Positions 29,195 through 36,721 of a DNA stretch of 64,000 nucleotides are shown piece after piece. How positions within the stretch are numbered: position 1 is the stretch's first letter; the number at the start of each line of letters is the position of its first letter. This stretch comes from Burkholderiaceae bacterium. Its GTDB lineage: Bacteria; Pseudomonadota; Gammaproteobacteria; Burkholderiales; Burkholderiaceae_C. The notes below the pieces were generated by a model. It did no database searches and had not been told where the DNA came from. It saw nothing but the letters and a program-made list of their open reading frames with translations. The stretch spans positions 1 through 64,000 of the forward strand of contig JACKLN010000003.1 in NCBI GenBank assembly GCA_024235855.1, in the 5' to 3' direction. The position numbers and the translations under genes were made by a program.

Positions 29195-30295
29195 TCAGCC
29201 GGCGGCGCGCCGCGCCTTCACCGCGGCGGCCAGCGTGTCGAGCACGCCGATGGAGTCGTCCCAGCCGATGCAAGCGTCGGTGATGCTCTGGCCGCTGGCC
29301 AGCTTGGCCGGGTCGTCCTTGCCCGGGGTGAACTTCTGCGCGCCGGGCTGCAGGTGGCTTTCCACCATCACGCCGAAGATGCAGCGGTTGCCCTCGGCCA
29401 GCTGGCGGCCGATGTCGGCGGCCACCTCGATCTGCTTCTGATGCTGCTTGCTGCTGTTGGCGTGGCTGCAGTCGATCATCAGCCGGCAGGGCAGCTTCGC
29501 CGCTTCCAGGTCGGCGCAGGCCTTCGCGACGCTGTCGGCGTCGTAGTTGGGCGCCTTGCCGCCGCGCAGGATCACGTGGCAGTCGGGGTTGCCCATCGTC
29601 GAGACGATGGCCACCTGGCCGTTCTTGTGGACGGACAGGAAATGGTGCGGGTTGCCCGCGGCCTGGATGGCGTCGCAGGCGATCTTCAGGTTGCCGTCGG
29701 TGCCGTTCTTGAAGCCGATGGGCGCGCTCAGGCCGCTGGCCAGCTCGCGGTGCACCTGGCTTTCGGTGGTGCGCGCACCGATGGCGCCCCAGGCGATCAG
29801 GTCGCCGATGTACTGCGGGCTGATGGTGTCGAGGAACTCGCTGCCCGCCGGCACGCCCAGGCGGTTGATGTCCACCAGCAGCTGTCGCGCGATGCGCAGG
29901 CCCTCGTGGATGCGGAAGCTGCCGTCCAGGTAGGGGTCGTTGATCAGGCCCTTCCAGCCCACCGTGGTGCGCGGCTTCTCGAAGTACACGCGCATCACCA
30001 CCTCCAGCTCGCCGGCGTGCTGCTCGCGCAGCACCTTCAGGCGGCGGGCGTACTCCAGCGCCGCGGCCGGGTCGTGGATGGAGCAGGGGCCGATGACCAC
30101 CAGGAGCCGGTCGTCCAGCCCGTGCACGATGCGGCGCACCGCCTGTCGTGTGTCGGCGATCAGCGCTTCCACCGGCGTGCCGGCGATCGGGAAGAAGCGG
30201 ATCAGGTGCTCCGGCGGCGGCAGGGGCACGACGTCCTGGATGCGCAGGTCGTCGGTTTCGCTGGTCTTCTCGCTGAGGGTGTAGCGGTCGGTCAT
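29195..30295 (-). CDS. aroG: 3-deoxy-7-phosphoheptulonate (DAHP) synthase, class I
   Basis: 366 residues. It has LLVVIGPCSIHDPAAALEYA, VVMRVYFEKPRTTVGWKGL, GARTTESQVHRELASGL, and MIDCSHANSSKQ: these contain the PEP- and metal-binding residues of the AroF/G/H type I enzymes. It condenses PEP and erythrose 4-phosphate as the first step of the shikimate pathway in the cytosol. Expression looks to be controlled by transcription attenuation: upstream lie a 24-residue Phe/Tyr/Trp-rich leader peptide gene (30371-30445) and an intrinsic terminator (30313-30344). ilvA lies further upstream on the same strand. Confidence 0.96.
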   Translation of the reverse strand: MTDRYTLSEKTSETDDLRIQDVVPLPPPEHLIRFFPIAGTPVEALIADTRQAVRRIVHGLDDRLLVVIGPCSIHDPAAALEYARRLKVLREQHAGELEVVMRVYFEKPRTTVGWKGLINDPYLDGSFRIHEGLRIARQLLVDINRLGVPAGSEFLDTISPQYIGDLIAWGAIGARTTESQVHRELASGLSAPIGFKNGTDGNLKIACDAIQAAGNPHHFLSVHKNGQVAIVSTMGNPDCHVILRGGKAPNYDADSVAKACADLEAAKLPCRLMIDCSHANSSKQHQKQIEVAADIGRQLAEGNRCIFGVMVESHLQPGAQKFTPGKDDPAKLASGQSITDACIGWDDSIGVLDTLAAAVKARRAAG

Positions 30296-30312
30296 GGTGG
30301 GCCTGGCTTGAG

Positions 30313-30344
30313 AAACAAAAAACCGCCGGGGCTGCCGGCGGTTT
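30313..30344 (-). terminator. Intrinsic terminator/attenuator in the aroG leader
   Basis: Read on the minus strand, AAACCGCCGG and CCGGCGGTTT (10 perfect pairs) flank a 5-base loop and run into TTTTTTGTTTC. It sits between the leader peptide stop (30371) and aroG ATG (30295), so it would end transcription before aroG. CGGCGG at 30391-30396, inside the leader, can pair with the stem's 5' arm as an antiterminator. Confidence 0.8.
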
Positions 30345-30370
30345 GGGGGGGTTCGGTGCGTCTGCTCTGC

Positions 30371-30445
30371 TTACGCGCTTGCCTCTCCAGCCGCCGTGCG
30401 GTGCGAGAACCAAAAGTAGGCAAAGAAGAGCGTGCCGAAGCGCAT
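30371..30445 (-). CDS. aroG leader peptide (Phe/Tyr/Trp-rich)
   Basis: A 24-codon reading frame, MRFGTLFFAYFWFSHRTA plus six more residues and TAA. Eight of the first thirteen residues after Met are counted from Phe, Tyr, Trp and Leu, with FF-A-YFWF in a row; these are exactly the amino acids that end the pathway begun by AroG. Followed by a strong terminator 27 bases later, it has the layout of an attenuator in which ribosome stalling at aromatic codons prevents termination. No Shine-Dalgarno is visible; a TGCTACATT extended -10 lies 8 bases before the ATG, suggesting a leaderless start. Confidence 0.75.
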   Translation of the reverse strand: MRFGTLFFAYFWFSHRTAAGEASA

Positions 30446-30453
30446 GGGGGCGG

Positions 30454-30463
30454 AATGTAGCAC
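30454..30463 (-). promoter_or_regulatory. Extended -10 promoter element for the aroG leader
   Basis: On the minus strand TGCTACATT occupies 30462-30454, matching the extended -10 form TGnTATAAT. No clear -35 is present, as expected of that class. Transcription would begin about at the leader ATG (30445). It lies 11 bases past the ilvA stop codon. Confidence 0.4.
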
Positions 30464-30473
30464 GCGCAACGTT

Positions 30474-31706
30474 TCAGTACGCTGACGCGTCGAAGCCCGT
30501 CGCGGTCATCGCGTCGATCACGGACGCCACGTGCGCGCGATTGCGTGTCTGCAGCACCAGCTCCACTTCCACGTTCTGCGCGCTCAGCATCGAGAACGCG
30601 CGCTGGTGGTGCACCTCCTCGATGTTGGCGCCGGCCTGAGCGACGACGGCGGTGATCTTCGCCAGCACGCCAGGGGTGTCGCGTGCCGCGACGCGGATGC
30701 GCGCCAGCCGCCCGGCGCGCACCAGGCCGCGGCCGATGATGGCCTGCAGCACCACCGGGTCGATGTTGCCGCCGCACAGCACCAGGCCCACGCGGCGGCC
30801 GGCGAAGCGCTTCGGGTCCTTCACCAGCGCCGCCAGGCCCGCGGCGCCGGCGCCTTCGACCAGGGTCTTCTCGATCTCGAGCAGCATCACGATGGCCTGC
30901 TCGATGTCGCCTTCGTCCACCAGCACCAGGTCGTCGACCAGGCGGCCGATGAGTTCGCGCGTGATCTGGCCCGGCCGGCCGACCGCGATGCCCTCGGCGA
31001 TGGTGCTGGTGCCCTGCGGGTGCGCCGTGCCCTTGATGGCGTTGACCATGGCCGGGAAGCGCGCCGTCTGCACGCCGACGATCTCCAGCCCCGGCTTGAG
31101 CGCGCGTGCCGCGGTGGCGATGCCGCTGATCAGCCCACCGCCGCCGACGGCCACCACCAGGGTGTCCAGATCCGGCTGTTCGGCCAGCATCTCCAGGCCG
31201 ATGGTGCCCTGGCCGGCGATGACGGCCGGGTCGTCGAACGGGTGCACGAAGCTCAGGCCCTGCTCGGCAGCCAGTTGCAGCGCATGTTCGCGGGCGGCGT
31301 CGAAGGTCTCGCCGTGCAGCACCACCTCGGCACCGAAGCCGCGCGTGCGCTCCACCTTCACCGTGGGCGTTAGCACCGGCATCACGATCACCGCGCGCAG
31401 GCCCAGGCGCTGTGCGTGGTGCGCCACGCCCTGGGCGTGGTTGCCGGCGGAGGCGGCGACCACACCTTTCAGCGGCTCGCCCGACTCGACGAGCTGCGCC
31501 AGCTTGTTCAGCGCGCCGCGCTCCTTGAAGCTGGCCGTGAACTGCAGGTTCTCGAACTTCAGGAAGACCCGGCAGCCCAGGATCTGGCCCAGCGTGCGGC
31601 TTTCCACGCAGGGGGTGTCCAGCACCTGGCCACGCAGCCGTTCGGCCGCGGTCTCGATGTCGACCAGCGAGACCGCCACGGGCACGCCACCGGGTGTGGC
31701 CGGCAT
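30474..31706 (-). CDS. ilvA: Threonine ammonia-lyase (threonine dehydratase) with ACT domain
   Basis: 410 residues from ATG 31706. The PLP-binding Lys61 lies in ASFKERGALNKL; SAGNHAQGVAHHA and the phosphate loop VGGGGLISG follow, as in fold type II enzymes. The last ~80 residues (RIRVAARDTPGVLAKITAVV) form one ACT domain, as in the short TdcB/IlvA form rather than the 500-residue E. coli IlvA with two ACT-like domains. It deaminates threonine to 2-oxobutyrate for isoleucine synthesis, or for catabolism. It starts two bases after the tldD stop. ilvA lies just upstream of the aroG leader, on the same strand. Confidence 0.94.
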   Translation of the reverse strand: MPATPGGVPVAVSLVDIETAAERLRGQVLDTPCVESRTLGQILGCRVFLKFENLQFTASFKERGALNKLAQLVESGEPLKGVVAASAGNHAQGVAHHAQRLGLRAVIVMPVLTPTVKVERTRGFGAEVVLHGETFDAAREHALQLAAEQGLSFVHPFDDPAVIAGQGTIGLEMLAEQPDLDTLVVAVGGGGLISGIATAARALKPGLEIVGVQTARFPAMVNAIKGTAHPQGTSTIAEGIAVGRPGQITRELIGRLVDDLVLVDEGDIEQAIVMLLEIEKTLVEGAGAAGLAALVKDPKRFAGRRVGLVLCGGNIDPVVLQAIIGRGLVRAGRLARIRVAARDTPGVLAKITAVVAQAGANIEEVHHQRAFSMLSAQNVEVELVLQTRNRAHVASVIDAMTATGFDASAY

Positions 31707-31708
31707 GT

Positions 31709-33169
31709 TCAGGCCGTGCCCCCGACCGTGAGCTTCTCGATGCGCAGGGTCGGCTGGCCTACGCCCACCGGCACGCTCTGACCTTCCTTGCCGCAGACGC
31801 CGACGCCGGTGTCGAGCTGCAGGTCGTTGCCGATCATGCTGACGCGGTTCATGGCTTCCGGGCCGTTGCCGATCAGCGTGGCGCCCTTGACCGGGTACTT
31901 CAGCTGGCCGTCCTCCACCCACCAGGCCTGGCTGGCGCTGAAGACGAAACGGCCGCTCGTGATGTCGACCTGGCCGCCGCCGAAGTTGGTGGCGTAGATG
32001 CCGCGCTTGAGGCTGGCGACGATCTCCTTCGGGTCGCGGTCGCCGCCGAGCATGTAGGTGTTGGTCATGCGCGGCATCGGCAGGTGAGCGTAGCTCTCGC
32101 GGCGGCCATTGCCGGTGGGCTTGACGCCCATCAGGCGGGCGTTGAGCGCGTCCTGCATGTAGCCGAGCAGGATGCCGTCCTCGATCAGCACGTTGCGCTG
32201 GGTGGCCGCGCCCTCGTCGTCGATGTTGAGGCTGCCGCGGCGGTCGGCGATGGTGCCGTCGTCGAGCACGGTGACACCCTTGGCCGCCACGCGCTGGCCG
32301 ATGCGGCCGCTGAAGGTGCTGCTGCCCTTGCGGTTGAAGTCGCCCTCCAGGCCGTGGCCCACGGCCTCGTGCAGCAGCACGCCGGGCCAGCCGGGGCCGA
32401 GCACCACGGTCATCTCGCCGGCGGGCGCCGGGCGGCTGTCGAGGTTGGTCAGTGCCGCGTCGACGGCGTGGTCCACGTAGGACTGCAGCACGGCATCCTG
32501 GAAGTAGCCCAGGCCGAAGCGCCCGCCGCCGCCGGCGGAGCCCACCTCGCGGCGGCCGGCCTGTTCGGCGATCACGGTCACGTTCACGCGCACCAGCGGG
32601 CGCACGTCGGCGGCGCGCGTGCCGTCGGCGCGCGCGATCAGCACCACGTCGTGCTCGGCGGCCACGCTGGCCATCACCTGCACGATGCGCGGGTCCTTGG
32701 CGCGGGCCATCTTCTCCACCTTCTCCAGCAGCGCCACCTTGCTGGCGCTGTCCAGCGTGCCGATGGGGTCGGTGGGCGCGTAGAGCACGCGGCTGGCGGC
32801 TGGCTTCGTGCGCGCGGGCACCTTGATGCGGCGCTGCTGGCCGGCTGCGGCGATGGTGCGCACGGTGCGCGCGGCGTCCATCAGGGAGGCTTCCGACAGG
32901 TCGTCGGAGTAGGCGAAGGCGGTCTTCTCGCCGGCCACCGCGCGCACGCCCACGCCCTGGTCGATGCTGAAGCTGCCGCTCTTGACGATGCCTTCCTCCA
33001 GGCTCCAGCCCTCGTGGCGGGTGGTCTGGAAGTAGAGGTCCGCGTCGTCGACGCGGTGCTCGCGGATCGTGGCCAGCGCCTGCGCCAGCGAGGATTCCGA
33101 CAGCCCGAAGGGCTCGAGCATCAGCGACTGGGCGATCGCCAGCCGTTCGATCGTGGGTTCGCGCTTCAT
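31709..33169 (-). CDS. tldD: Metalloprotease TldD
   Basis: 486 residues, normal length for TldD. The metal site HEAVGHGLEGDFNRKG (HExxxH) is intact, with the conserved glycine-rich C-terminal half (GATLIGNGPEAMNRVSMIGND). TldD works with TldE (PmbA) as a processing peptidase in the cytosol, for example on microcin B17 precursor and CcdA. No tldE gene is in the window; it is usually elsewhere in the genome. It lies between rsmI (nine bases upstream on the same strand) and ilvA, a common Burkholderiales neighbourhood with aroG. Confidence 0.95.
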   Translation of the reverse strand: MKREPTIERLAIAQSLMLEPFGLSESSLAQALATIREHRVDDADLYFQTTRHEGWSLEEGIVKSGSFSIDQGVGVRAVAGEKTAFAYSDDLSEASLMDAARTVRTIAAAGQQRRIKVPARTKPAASRVLYAPTDPIGTLDSASKVALLEKVEKMARAKDPRIVQVMASVAAEHDVVLIARADGTRAADVRPLVRVNVTVIAEQAGRREVGSAGGGGRFGLGYFQDAVLQSYVDHAVDAALTNLDSRPAPAGEMTVVLGPGWPGVLLHEAVGHGLEGDFNRKGSSTFSGRIGQRVAAKGVTVLDDGTIADRRGSLNIDDEGAATQRNVLIEDGILLGYMQDALNARLMGVKPTGNGRRESYAHLPMPRMTNTYMLGGDRDPKEIVASLKRGIYATNFGGGQVDITSGRFVFSASQAWWVEDGQLKYPVKGATLIGNGPEAMNRVSMIGNDLQLDTGVGVCGKEGQSVPVGVGQPTLRIEKLTVGGTA

Positions 33170-33178
33170 CGCGCGATT

Positions 33179-34090
33179 CTAGGAGTCGGCCTGCTTCCGT
33201 GACAGCGCCAGGGCATAGAGCGCGTTGCGCGGCGCGCCGCTGATCTCGGCTGCCAGCGCCACGGCCTGCTTCAGCGGCAGGTCGCGCTGCAGCACATCCA
33301 GGGCGCGCAGGGCGGCCGGGTCGATGTCGTCGTCGCCAGCGGCCGGCGGCAGCGCATGCAGCACGAGCACGAACTCGCCGCGCAGGCGGTTCGGGTCGGC
33401 CGCCAGCCAGGCCGGCAGGCCGCCCGCCGGGGCGGTGTGCACGGTCTCGAACTGCTTGGTCAGTTCGCGGCACAGGGTGACGGTGCGCACCGGCGCGGCC
33501 GCCGCCAGGGCCGCGGCCAGCGTCTCGATGCGGTGCGGCGCCTCGAACAGGATCTGTGCGCCCGGCGCCGCCAGCACCGCGGTCAGCGCCGCCTCGCGCT
33601 CGCGGCCCTTGGCCGGCAGGAAGCCCTGGAATGTGAACGCCGTGGCCGCGGCGTCGCCGGCCACGCTCAGGGCCGCCAGCGCGCTGCTGGGGCCGGGGAT
33701 CGGCAGGACGCGATGGCCCGCCGCCGCCACGGCGGCCACCAGCCGCGCGCCGGGGTCACTGACGGCCGGCGTGCCGGCGTCGCTGACCAGGGCCACGCGT
33801 TCGCCGGCGGCCAGGCGGTGGATGACATGCCCGGCGGCCGCTGCCTCGTTGTGCTGGTGCAGCGGCAGCAGTGGCTTGCGCAGGCCAAGGTGCTGCAGCA
33901 GGGCGCCGCCGACGCGCGTGTCCTCGCAGGCCACGGTGTCGGCCAGCGCCAGCACGTGGATGGCGCGCAGCGTCAGGTCGGCCAGGTTGCCGATCGGCGT
34001 GGCCACCACGTAGAGTGCGCCGGTGGGCAGGCTCTGGCCCCCGGTGGCCTGGGTGGCGGCCTGCAGCAGCAGGGAGGGCGAGGTGTTCAA
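33179..34090 (-). CDS. rsmI: 16S rRNA (cytidine1402-2'-O)-methyltransferase
   Basis: 303 residues if started at TTG 34090. Conserved blocks: GALYVVATPIGNLADLTLRA, CEDTRVGGALLQHLG, LVSDAGTPAVSDPGARLV, PIPGPSSALAALSVAG and FEAPHRIETLAAAL, all hallmark motifs of RsmI in the tetrapyrrole methylase fold. It methylates 16S rRNA C1402 with SAM. No ATG lies at the expected N-terminus; upstream Val/Leu codons and an ATG at 34192 are alternatives, but the latter adds 34 residues unlike the family. The start therefore overlaps the divergent yraN start by about eight bases. Confidence 0.88.
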   Translation of the reverse strand: MNTSPSLLLQAATQATGGQSLPTGALYVVATPIGNLADLTLRAIHVLALADTVACEDTRVGGALLQHLGLRKPLLPLHQHNEAAAAGHVIHRLAAGERVALVSDAGTPAVSDPGARLVAAVAAAGHRVLPIPGPSSALAALSVAGDAAATAFTFQGFLPAKGREREAALTAVLAAPGAQILFEAPHRIETLAAALAAAAPVRTVTLCRELTKQFETVHTAPAGGLPAWLAADPNRLRGEFVLVLHALPPAAGDDDIDPAALRALDVLQRDLPLKQAVALAAEISGAPRNALYALALSRKQADS

Positions 34091-34475
34091 GGCGTTCGGC
34101 GGGGCGGGCAGCACCAAGGCGACGGGGGACGCGGGCGAGGCCCGCGCGCTGGCGCATCTGCAGTGCCAGGGGCTGACGCTGGTGGAGCGCAATTATCGGG
34201 TGGCTCGCGGCCCACGGGCACGCGGCGGCGAGGTCGACCTGATCCTGCGCGCACCCGACGGTACCCTGATCTTCTGCGAGGTTCGCGCGCGCCGCAGCCG
34301 GGCGCAGGGCGGTGCGGCGGCCAGCGTGGGGACGGCCAAGCAGCGTGCGCTCGTGCTGGCGGCCCAGCACTACCTGCGCCGCTATGCGTCGCCCCCGCCC
34401 TGCCGCTTCGACGTGGTGGCCATCGACGGCGACCACCTCGAGTGGCTGCCGGGTGCCTTCGACGGCACCGGTTGA
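34083..34475 (+). CDS. yraN: UPF0102 (YraN) endonuclease-fold protein
   Basis: 130 residues from GTG 34083, with GGGAGG upstream. TGDAGEARALAHLQCQGLTLVERN, GEVDLILRAPDGTLIFCEVRAR and TAKQRALVLAAQHYL are the YraN blocks; the Asp and Glu-x-Lys-like positions (D in GEVDLI, E in FCEVR) match the PD-(D/E)XK nuclease-like core. The cellular role of this widespread family is unclear. The rsmI-yraN-SIS-BON order is the same as in E. coli (rsmI/yraM-yraN-diaA-dolP). A longer start at 34023 is possible but would overlap rsmI more. Confidence 0.88.
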   Translation: MFKAFGGAGSTKATGDAGEARALAHLQCQGLTLVERNYRVARGPRARGGEVDLILRAPDGTLIFCEVRARRSRAQGGAAASVGTAKQRALVLAAQHYLRRYASPPPCRFDVVAIDGDHLEWLPGAFDGTG

Positions 34476-34539
34476 AACGGTCTGCCGCCCTGGGCCACGG
34501 AACCGGCCGTGTCCAGCCGGTGTCCTACACTCGATGCCG

Positions 34540-35070
34540 ATGCTCGAACCGCGCCTGCAGCAGTCCTTCTTCGACTGCGCCGACCTGCTCTACCAGGTGG
34601 CCGAGCCCCTGGGCCGCCCCATGGGCGAGGCCCTGCAGGCCTGCGTCGGCTGCCTGACCGGCGGGGGCAAGCTGCTGACCGTGGGCGGGCCGCTGGCCGC
34701 GCATGCGGCCTCGTTGCTGGTCCGGGGGTTCGAGCGCGAAAGGCCGCCGCTGGCGGCGCTGACCATCGCCCCCGAGCCCATGCCGCTGAGGGCGCTGGGC
34801 CACCCCGGCGACCTGCTGCTGCTGTTCGACGACGCGCTGGCGGCGCCGGCGGCGCTGGCCCTGGTGGAGGCAGCGCACGACCAGGACATGGCCGTGATCG
34901 CCTTCACCGGCGCCGCGCCCGCCTGGCGCAGTGCGCTGGCCGAGACCGATGTGCTGCTGGCCGTGGCGCACGAGCGCGCCGCGCGCGTGCGCGAAGTGCA
35001 TCTGCTGATGCTGCATGCGCTGGTCGACGGCATCGATGTGCAACTGCTTGGAGAACAGGACCCCGCATGA
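34540..35070 (+). CDS. DiaA/GmhA-like SIS-fold protein with degenerate motifs
   Basis: 176 residues from ATG 34540, with a TACACT hexamer (34526-34531) 8 bases before it and no Shine-Dalgarno, so possibly leaderless; ATG 34534 is an alternative. Position between yraN and the BON gene, plus the LLQACVGCLTGGGKLLTVGG and LHALVDGIDVQLLG blocks, identify it as the DiaA/GmhA relative found at this locus. The sugar-phosphate motifs are altered: the usual GNGGSAADAQH is GGPLAAHAASL, and the usual STSGNS loop reads FDDALAA. It is therefore unlikely to be an active isomerase; a structural or DnaA-binding role like DiaA's is possible. Its stop overlaps the BON gene start. Confidence 0.8.
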   Translation: MLEPRLQQSFFDCADLLYQVAEPLGRPMGEALQACVGCLTGGGKLLTVGGPLAAHAASLLVRGFERERPPLAALTIAPEPMPLRALGHPGDLLLLFDDALAAPAALALVEAAHDQDMAVIAFTGAAPAWRSALAETDVLLAVAHERAARVREVHLLMLHALVDGIDVQLLGEQDPA

Positions 35071-35693
35071 ATTTCCCCCGTCACGGAGGCCGGTCGCTGG
35101 CCGCCGCCCTGCTCGCGCTGGGCGCGCTCACCGCACTGCCCGGCTGCGCCCCGCTGATCGTCGGCGGCGCCATGGTCGGCGGCGTGCTCGTGGCCACCGA
35201 CCGCCGCACCACCGGCGCCCAGGTCGAGGACCAGGGCATCGAGCTCAAGGCCGGCAACCGCGTCAAGGAACTGGCCACGTTGGGCCACGTCAACGTGACC
35301 AGCTACAACCGGATGCTGCTGCTCACCGGCGAGGTGCCCGACGAGACCCAGCGCGCCCGTGTGGAAGAGTCGCTGGCCCGGGTGGAGAACGTGAAGTCGG
35401 TGGTCAATGAGCTGACGGTGGCCGGCAACAGTTCCACCACCTCGCGCGCCAACGACCTGCAGCTGGGCCTGAAGGTCAAGGCCAGCTTCGTCGATGCCAA
35501 GGACGTGGCGGCCAACGCCGTGAAGGTGGTCGTCGAGCGCGGCAATGTCTATCTGATGGGCCGCGTCACCGAGGCCGAAGCCACCCGCGCGGCCGACCTG
35601 GCCAGCCGGGTGCCCGGCGTGGTGAAGGTGGTGCGCGTGTTCGAGCTGATCAGCGAAGAAGAGCTGGCGCGCATGGTGCCGGCGTCGAAGTAG
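35067..35693 (+). CDS. dolP: BON-domain outer-membrane lipoprotein (DolP/YraP-like)
   Basis: 208 residues from ATG 35067, which overlaps the upstream stop by ATGA. The lipobox is ALPGC (Cys about residue 27), then a hydrophobic loop IVGGAMVGGVLVATDRRTTG as in DolP. Two BON domains follow: VNVTSYNRMLLLTGEVPDETQ with VKSVVNEL, and VKVVVERGNVYLMGRVTEAEA with VPGVVKVVRVFELI. DolP is an outer-membrane lipoprotein that supports envelope integrity and Bam function. The lipobox, two BON units and the locus make the assignment firm. Confidence 0.93.
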   Translation: MNFPRHGGRSLAAALLALGALTALPGCAPLIVGGAMVGGVLVATDRRTTGAQVEDQGIELKAGNRVKELATLGHVNVTSYNRMLLLTGEVPDETQRARVEESLARVENVKSVVNELTVAGNSSTTSRANDLQLGLKVKASFVDAKDVAANAVKVVVERGNVYLMGRVTEAEATRAADLASRVPGVVKVVRVFELISEEELARMVPASK

Positions 35694-35705
35694 CCGGCGG
35701 CCTGC

Positions 35706-35723
35706 GCCCGGCTTGCGCCGGGC
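35706..35723. terminator. Stem-loop between convergent genes
   Basis: GCCCGGC (35706-35712) and GCCGGGC (35717-35723) form a perfect 7-bp stem around TTGC. It lies between the convergent dolP and oxidoreductase stops. No strong T-tract follows, so it is only a probable bidirectional terminator. Confidence 0.4.
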
Positions 35724-35730
35724 CTTCGGA

Positions 35731-36636
35731 TTACTTGCGCAGGCGGCGGATGAGGCTGGACGTGTCCCAGCGCTGACCGCCCATGGCCTGCACCTCGGCA
35801 TAGAACTGGTCCACCAGCGCCGTCACAGGCAGCTGGGCACCGTTGCGCCGTGCCTCGTCCATCACCAGGCCGAGGTCTTTGCGCATCCAGTCCACCGCGA
35901 AGCCGAAGTCGAACTGGTCGTCGACCATGGTCTTGCCGCGGTTGTCCATCTGCCAGCTCTGGGCCGCACCCTTGCCGATAACGTCGAGCACCAGCGGCAT
36001 GTCCAGCCCGGCGCGCTGGCCGAAGGCGATGGCCTCCGACAGCCCCTGCACGAGGCCGGCGATGCAGACCTGGTTGACCATCTTGGCCAGCTGTCCGGCG
36101 CCAGCGTCGCCGATGCGCGTGACCGCGCGCGAGAAGGCCAGGGCCACCGGCTTCATGGTGTCGAAGGGCTCGGCATCGCCGCCGCACATCACGGTCAGTG
36201 CGCCGTTGACGGCGCCGGCCTGGCCGCCGGAGACCGGGGCGTCGATGAAATGTGCGCCTCGGGCGCGCGCAGCGGCGTGCAGCTCGCGGGCGATGGCGGC
36301 CGAGGCCGTGGTGTGGTCGACGAAGATGGCGCCGCTGGCCAGCGCGCCGAAGGCACCGTCGGCGCCCAGCGTGACCGCGCGTAGGTCGTCGTCGTTGCCC
36401 ACGCAGGCGAAGACGATGTCGGCGCCCTGCGCCGCCGCTGCCGGCGTGGGCGCGCTGGCGCCACCGTATTCGGCCACCCAGGCCGCGGCCTTGGCGGCGG
36501 TGCGGTTGTAGACCGTGACCTGGTGCCCGGCACGCGCCAGGTGGCCGGCCATCGGATACCCCATCACGCCCAGGCCGAGGAAGGCCACGCGGCGTGCGGG
36601 AACGGAGTCGTAGGTGCGGGGGGCGGGGGCGTTCAT
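35731..36636 (-). CDS. NAD(P)-dependent beta-hydroxyacid dehydrogenase (HIBADH family)
   Basis: 301 residues. The Rossmann motif RVAFLGLGVMGYPMAGHLA, the substrate loop FIDAPVSGGQAGAVNGALTVM, the catalytic-Lys block GAGQLAKMVNQVC and WQMDNRGKTMVDDQFDFGF are all present. The family covers 3-hydroxyisobutyrate dehydrogenase, tartronate semialdehyde reductase and similar enzymes; the substrate cannot be chosen from sequence alone. It lies downstream of pilU (86 bp gap) on the same strand, a frequent but functionally unexplained Burkholderiales neighbourhood. Cytosolic, full length. Confidence 0.9.
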   Translation of the reverse strand: MNAPAPRTYDSVPARRVAFLGLGVMGYPMAGHLARAGHQVTVYNRTAAKAAAWVAEYGGASAPTPAAAAQGADIVFACVGNDDDLRAVTLGADGAFGALASGAIFVDHTTASAAIARELHAAARARGAHFIDAPVSGGQAGAVNGALTVMCGGDAEPFDTMKPVALAFSRAVTRIGDAGAGQLAKMVNQVCIAGLVQGLSEAIAFGQRAGLDMPLVLDVIGKGAAQSWQMDNRGKTMVDDQFDFGFAVDWMRKDLGLVMDEARRNGAQLPVTALVDQFYAEVQAMGGQRWDTSSLIRRLRK

Positions 36637-36721
36637 GCCCCGATCTTAGGCGGAGCGCCGGCGCAGCCCGCCCCGTGGCGACCCGCCCCCGCGGCCACAC
36701 CGCCGCCAGGGGCGCCGCCGT

